In this document: positions 63,603 to 64,000 of the stretch, piece after piece | Numbering within the stretch: the first letter of the stretch is position 1 | Layout of the letters: every line of letters begins with the position of its first letter | Origin: Acidimicrobiales bacterium | Lineage (GTDB): Bacteria > Actinomycetota > Acidimicrobiia > Acidimicrobiales > VFJN01 | Direction of reading: 5' to 3' | Assembly (NCBI GenBank): GCA_035316325.1 | Contig: DATHJB010000024.1 | Coordinates: forward strand, 23,462-87,461 | Length of the DNA stretch: 64,000 nucleotides | Notes under the pieces: generated by a model | Databases searched by the model: none | Told to the model about the DNA's origin: nothing | Seen by the model: the letters and a program-made list of their open reading frames with translations, nothing else | Translations under genes and position numbers: made by a program

Positions 63603-63673
63603 CGGCGCTACCGGTCGCGTCGGGGTGGGCCGTCATCGACGCCCGCTTCCGGGACCTGGTGGTGCCGGCATGA
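63599..63673 (+). CDS. 24-residue reading frame between two ABC genes, possible remnant
   Basis: It opens at ATGA over the first ABC stop and closes at ATGA over the next ABC start. The peptide starts [17 protein letters not shown] occurs also in the N-terminus of the next ORF, which suggests a remnant of a duplicated 5' end. It may simply bridge translation. Confidence 0.25.
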   Translation: MTALPVASGWAVIDARFRDLVVPA

Positions 63674-64000
63674 CGGCCGGGCTGTCGGCGTCGGCCGCGT
63701 TGCCTGTTGCGACGGGGCGGGAGACCGTGCGGGCGCTGCGGGGGCTGGCGCGGCCGCACCGGCGGCTGGCCGTGGGGGCCGGCGTGGTGCTGGTGGTGGC
63801 GACGCTGGCGGGGGTGTCGCTGTCGGCGGGTCCCGGCGAGCTGGTGGGGGTGGTGGCCGACCCGGTGGACATGGCGGCGCTCGTCGAGTGCCTCGACCGC
63901 AGCAGCGACCCGGCGGGCGGGCAGATCCTGCTCGACGGCGTCGTCCACGCTGCGCTGGGCCTGGACGACGCGCGGCGGCTGGTCGTCGTCGCCCACCACG
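63670..64000 (+). CDS. Second ABC half-transporter fragment, TMD apparently lost, continues beyond window
   Basis: The visible 110 residues begin MTAGLSASAALPVATGRETV, then a first membrane helix (RLAVGAGVVLVVATLAGVS) that runs straight into an NBD start, [20 protein letters not shown], nearly identical to the first ABC gene. A normal half-transporter would have about 300 more residues of membrane domain between these points. The joint coincides with the left edge of the 200-bp repeat, so a deletion or gene conversion between homologous sequences, or an assembly chimera, is likely. The product as read would not be a working exporter. Confidence 0.6.
   Translation, partial: MTAGLSASAALPVATGRETVRALRGLARPHRRLAVGAGVVLVVATLAGVSLSAGPGELVGVVADPVDMAALVECLDRSSDPAGGQILLDGVVHAALGLDDARRLVVVAHH
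63801..64000 (+). repeat. 200-bp direct repeat, copy 2 (truncated by window end)
   Basis: It matches 62972-63171 at 194 of 200 positions. The start of identity, GACGCTGGCGGGGGTGTCGC, is the joint between the membrane-helix sequence and the NBD in the second ABC gene. Confidence 0.85.

Noticed and set aside
63599..63673. 24-residue ORF as an independent functional gene
   Set aside because: Kept only as a low-confidence feature: it lies in a rearranged region and shares a motif with the next gene's N-terminus, so a remnant is more likely than a gene.

Overview
The window is very GC-rich DNA from an actinobacterium. The densely packed genes, the frequent ATGA/GTGA/TGATG stop-start overlaps, the many GTG starts and the several leaderless-looking promoters (TANNNT box, 6-8 nt, start codon) all fit this. 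The gene content (steroid/terpenoid-type acyl-CoA catabolism, aerobic CO dehydrogenase, N-hydroxylated siderophore genes) suggests an Acidimicrobiia- or Mycobacteriales-like lineage. The genus cannot be read from the sequence. I found no rRNA, tRNA, CRISPR array, insertion sequence or prophage.

Layout. 1-2831 (minus): a nucleosidase and two M24-fold proteins, one with its metal site lost. 2933-7387: a cytochrome P450 and two acyl-CoA ligases. 7544-10349: a small lipoprotein, glucose-6-phosphate dehydrogenase and a methyltransferase. 10475-15771 is the most unusual block. It looks less GC-rich than its surroundings and encodes an XRE-HTH/FGE-fold fusion, a class IV aminotransferase, two tiny proteins, a D-Ala-D-Ala-ligase-like ATP-grasp enzyme, a MurF-like ligase with a cysteine-rich tail and a C39-like cysteine peptidase. 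It reads as a self-contained peptide-ligation system, possibly acting on the D-amino-acid end of a peptidoglycan stem or on a small natural product. 15976-20790: a branched-chain-amino-acid-type ABC importer. 20802-40989: a catabolic region with acyl-CoA ligases, three acyl-CoA dehydrogenases, a DUF35/thiolase-like pair, a thiolase, two aldehyde dehydrogenases, an alpha/beta hydrolase, a class III CoA transferase, an SDR, an SDR-hotdog fusion and a tandem TetR regulator.

Eleven intergenic sites in 2.8-38.5 kb share the palindrome TRACRYNNRYGTYA. They sit at the P450, ligase, transporter, dehydrogenase, thiolase and aldehyde dehydrogenase promoters and in front of the tandem TetR gene. I infer one regulon for uptake, CoA activation and beta-oxidation of a large hydrophobic substrate, probably repressed by that TetR protein.

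41086-57003 holds two molybdenum hydroxylase clusters of the aerobic CO dehydrogenase family: a form II type (order S-L-M, large-subunit motif AYRGAGR) and a true form I type (order M-S-L, motif AYACSFR). Each has MoxR-type AAA+, VWA and XdhC maturation genes nearby, and a LysR regulator is divergent from the form I operon. 57028-60150: two SDRs, an NTF2-like protein and a luciferase-like oxidoreductase. 60243-64000: the edge of a siderophore locus (N-monooxygenase, MbtH-like protein, divergent ABC exporter), ending in a 97% identical 200-bp repeat that joins a second transporter to a copied nucleotide-binding domain.

A family of about 50-bp palindromic repeats occurs six times, five of them exactly between convergent genes (22.5, 25.1, 36.0, 41.0 and 50.3 kb) and one inside the 5' end of the form I xdhC gene (52.1 kb). 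There is no gene-free stretch longer than about 180 bp.
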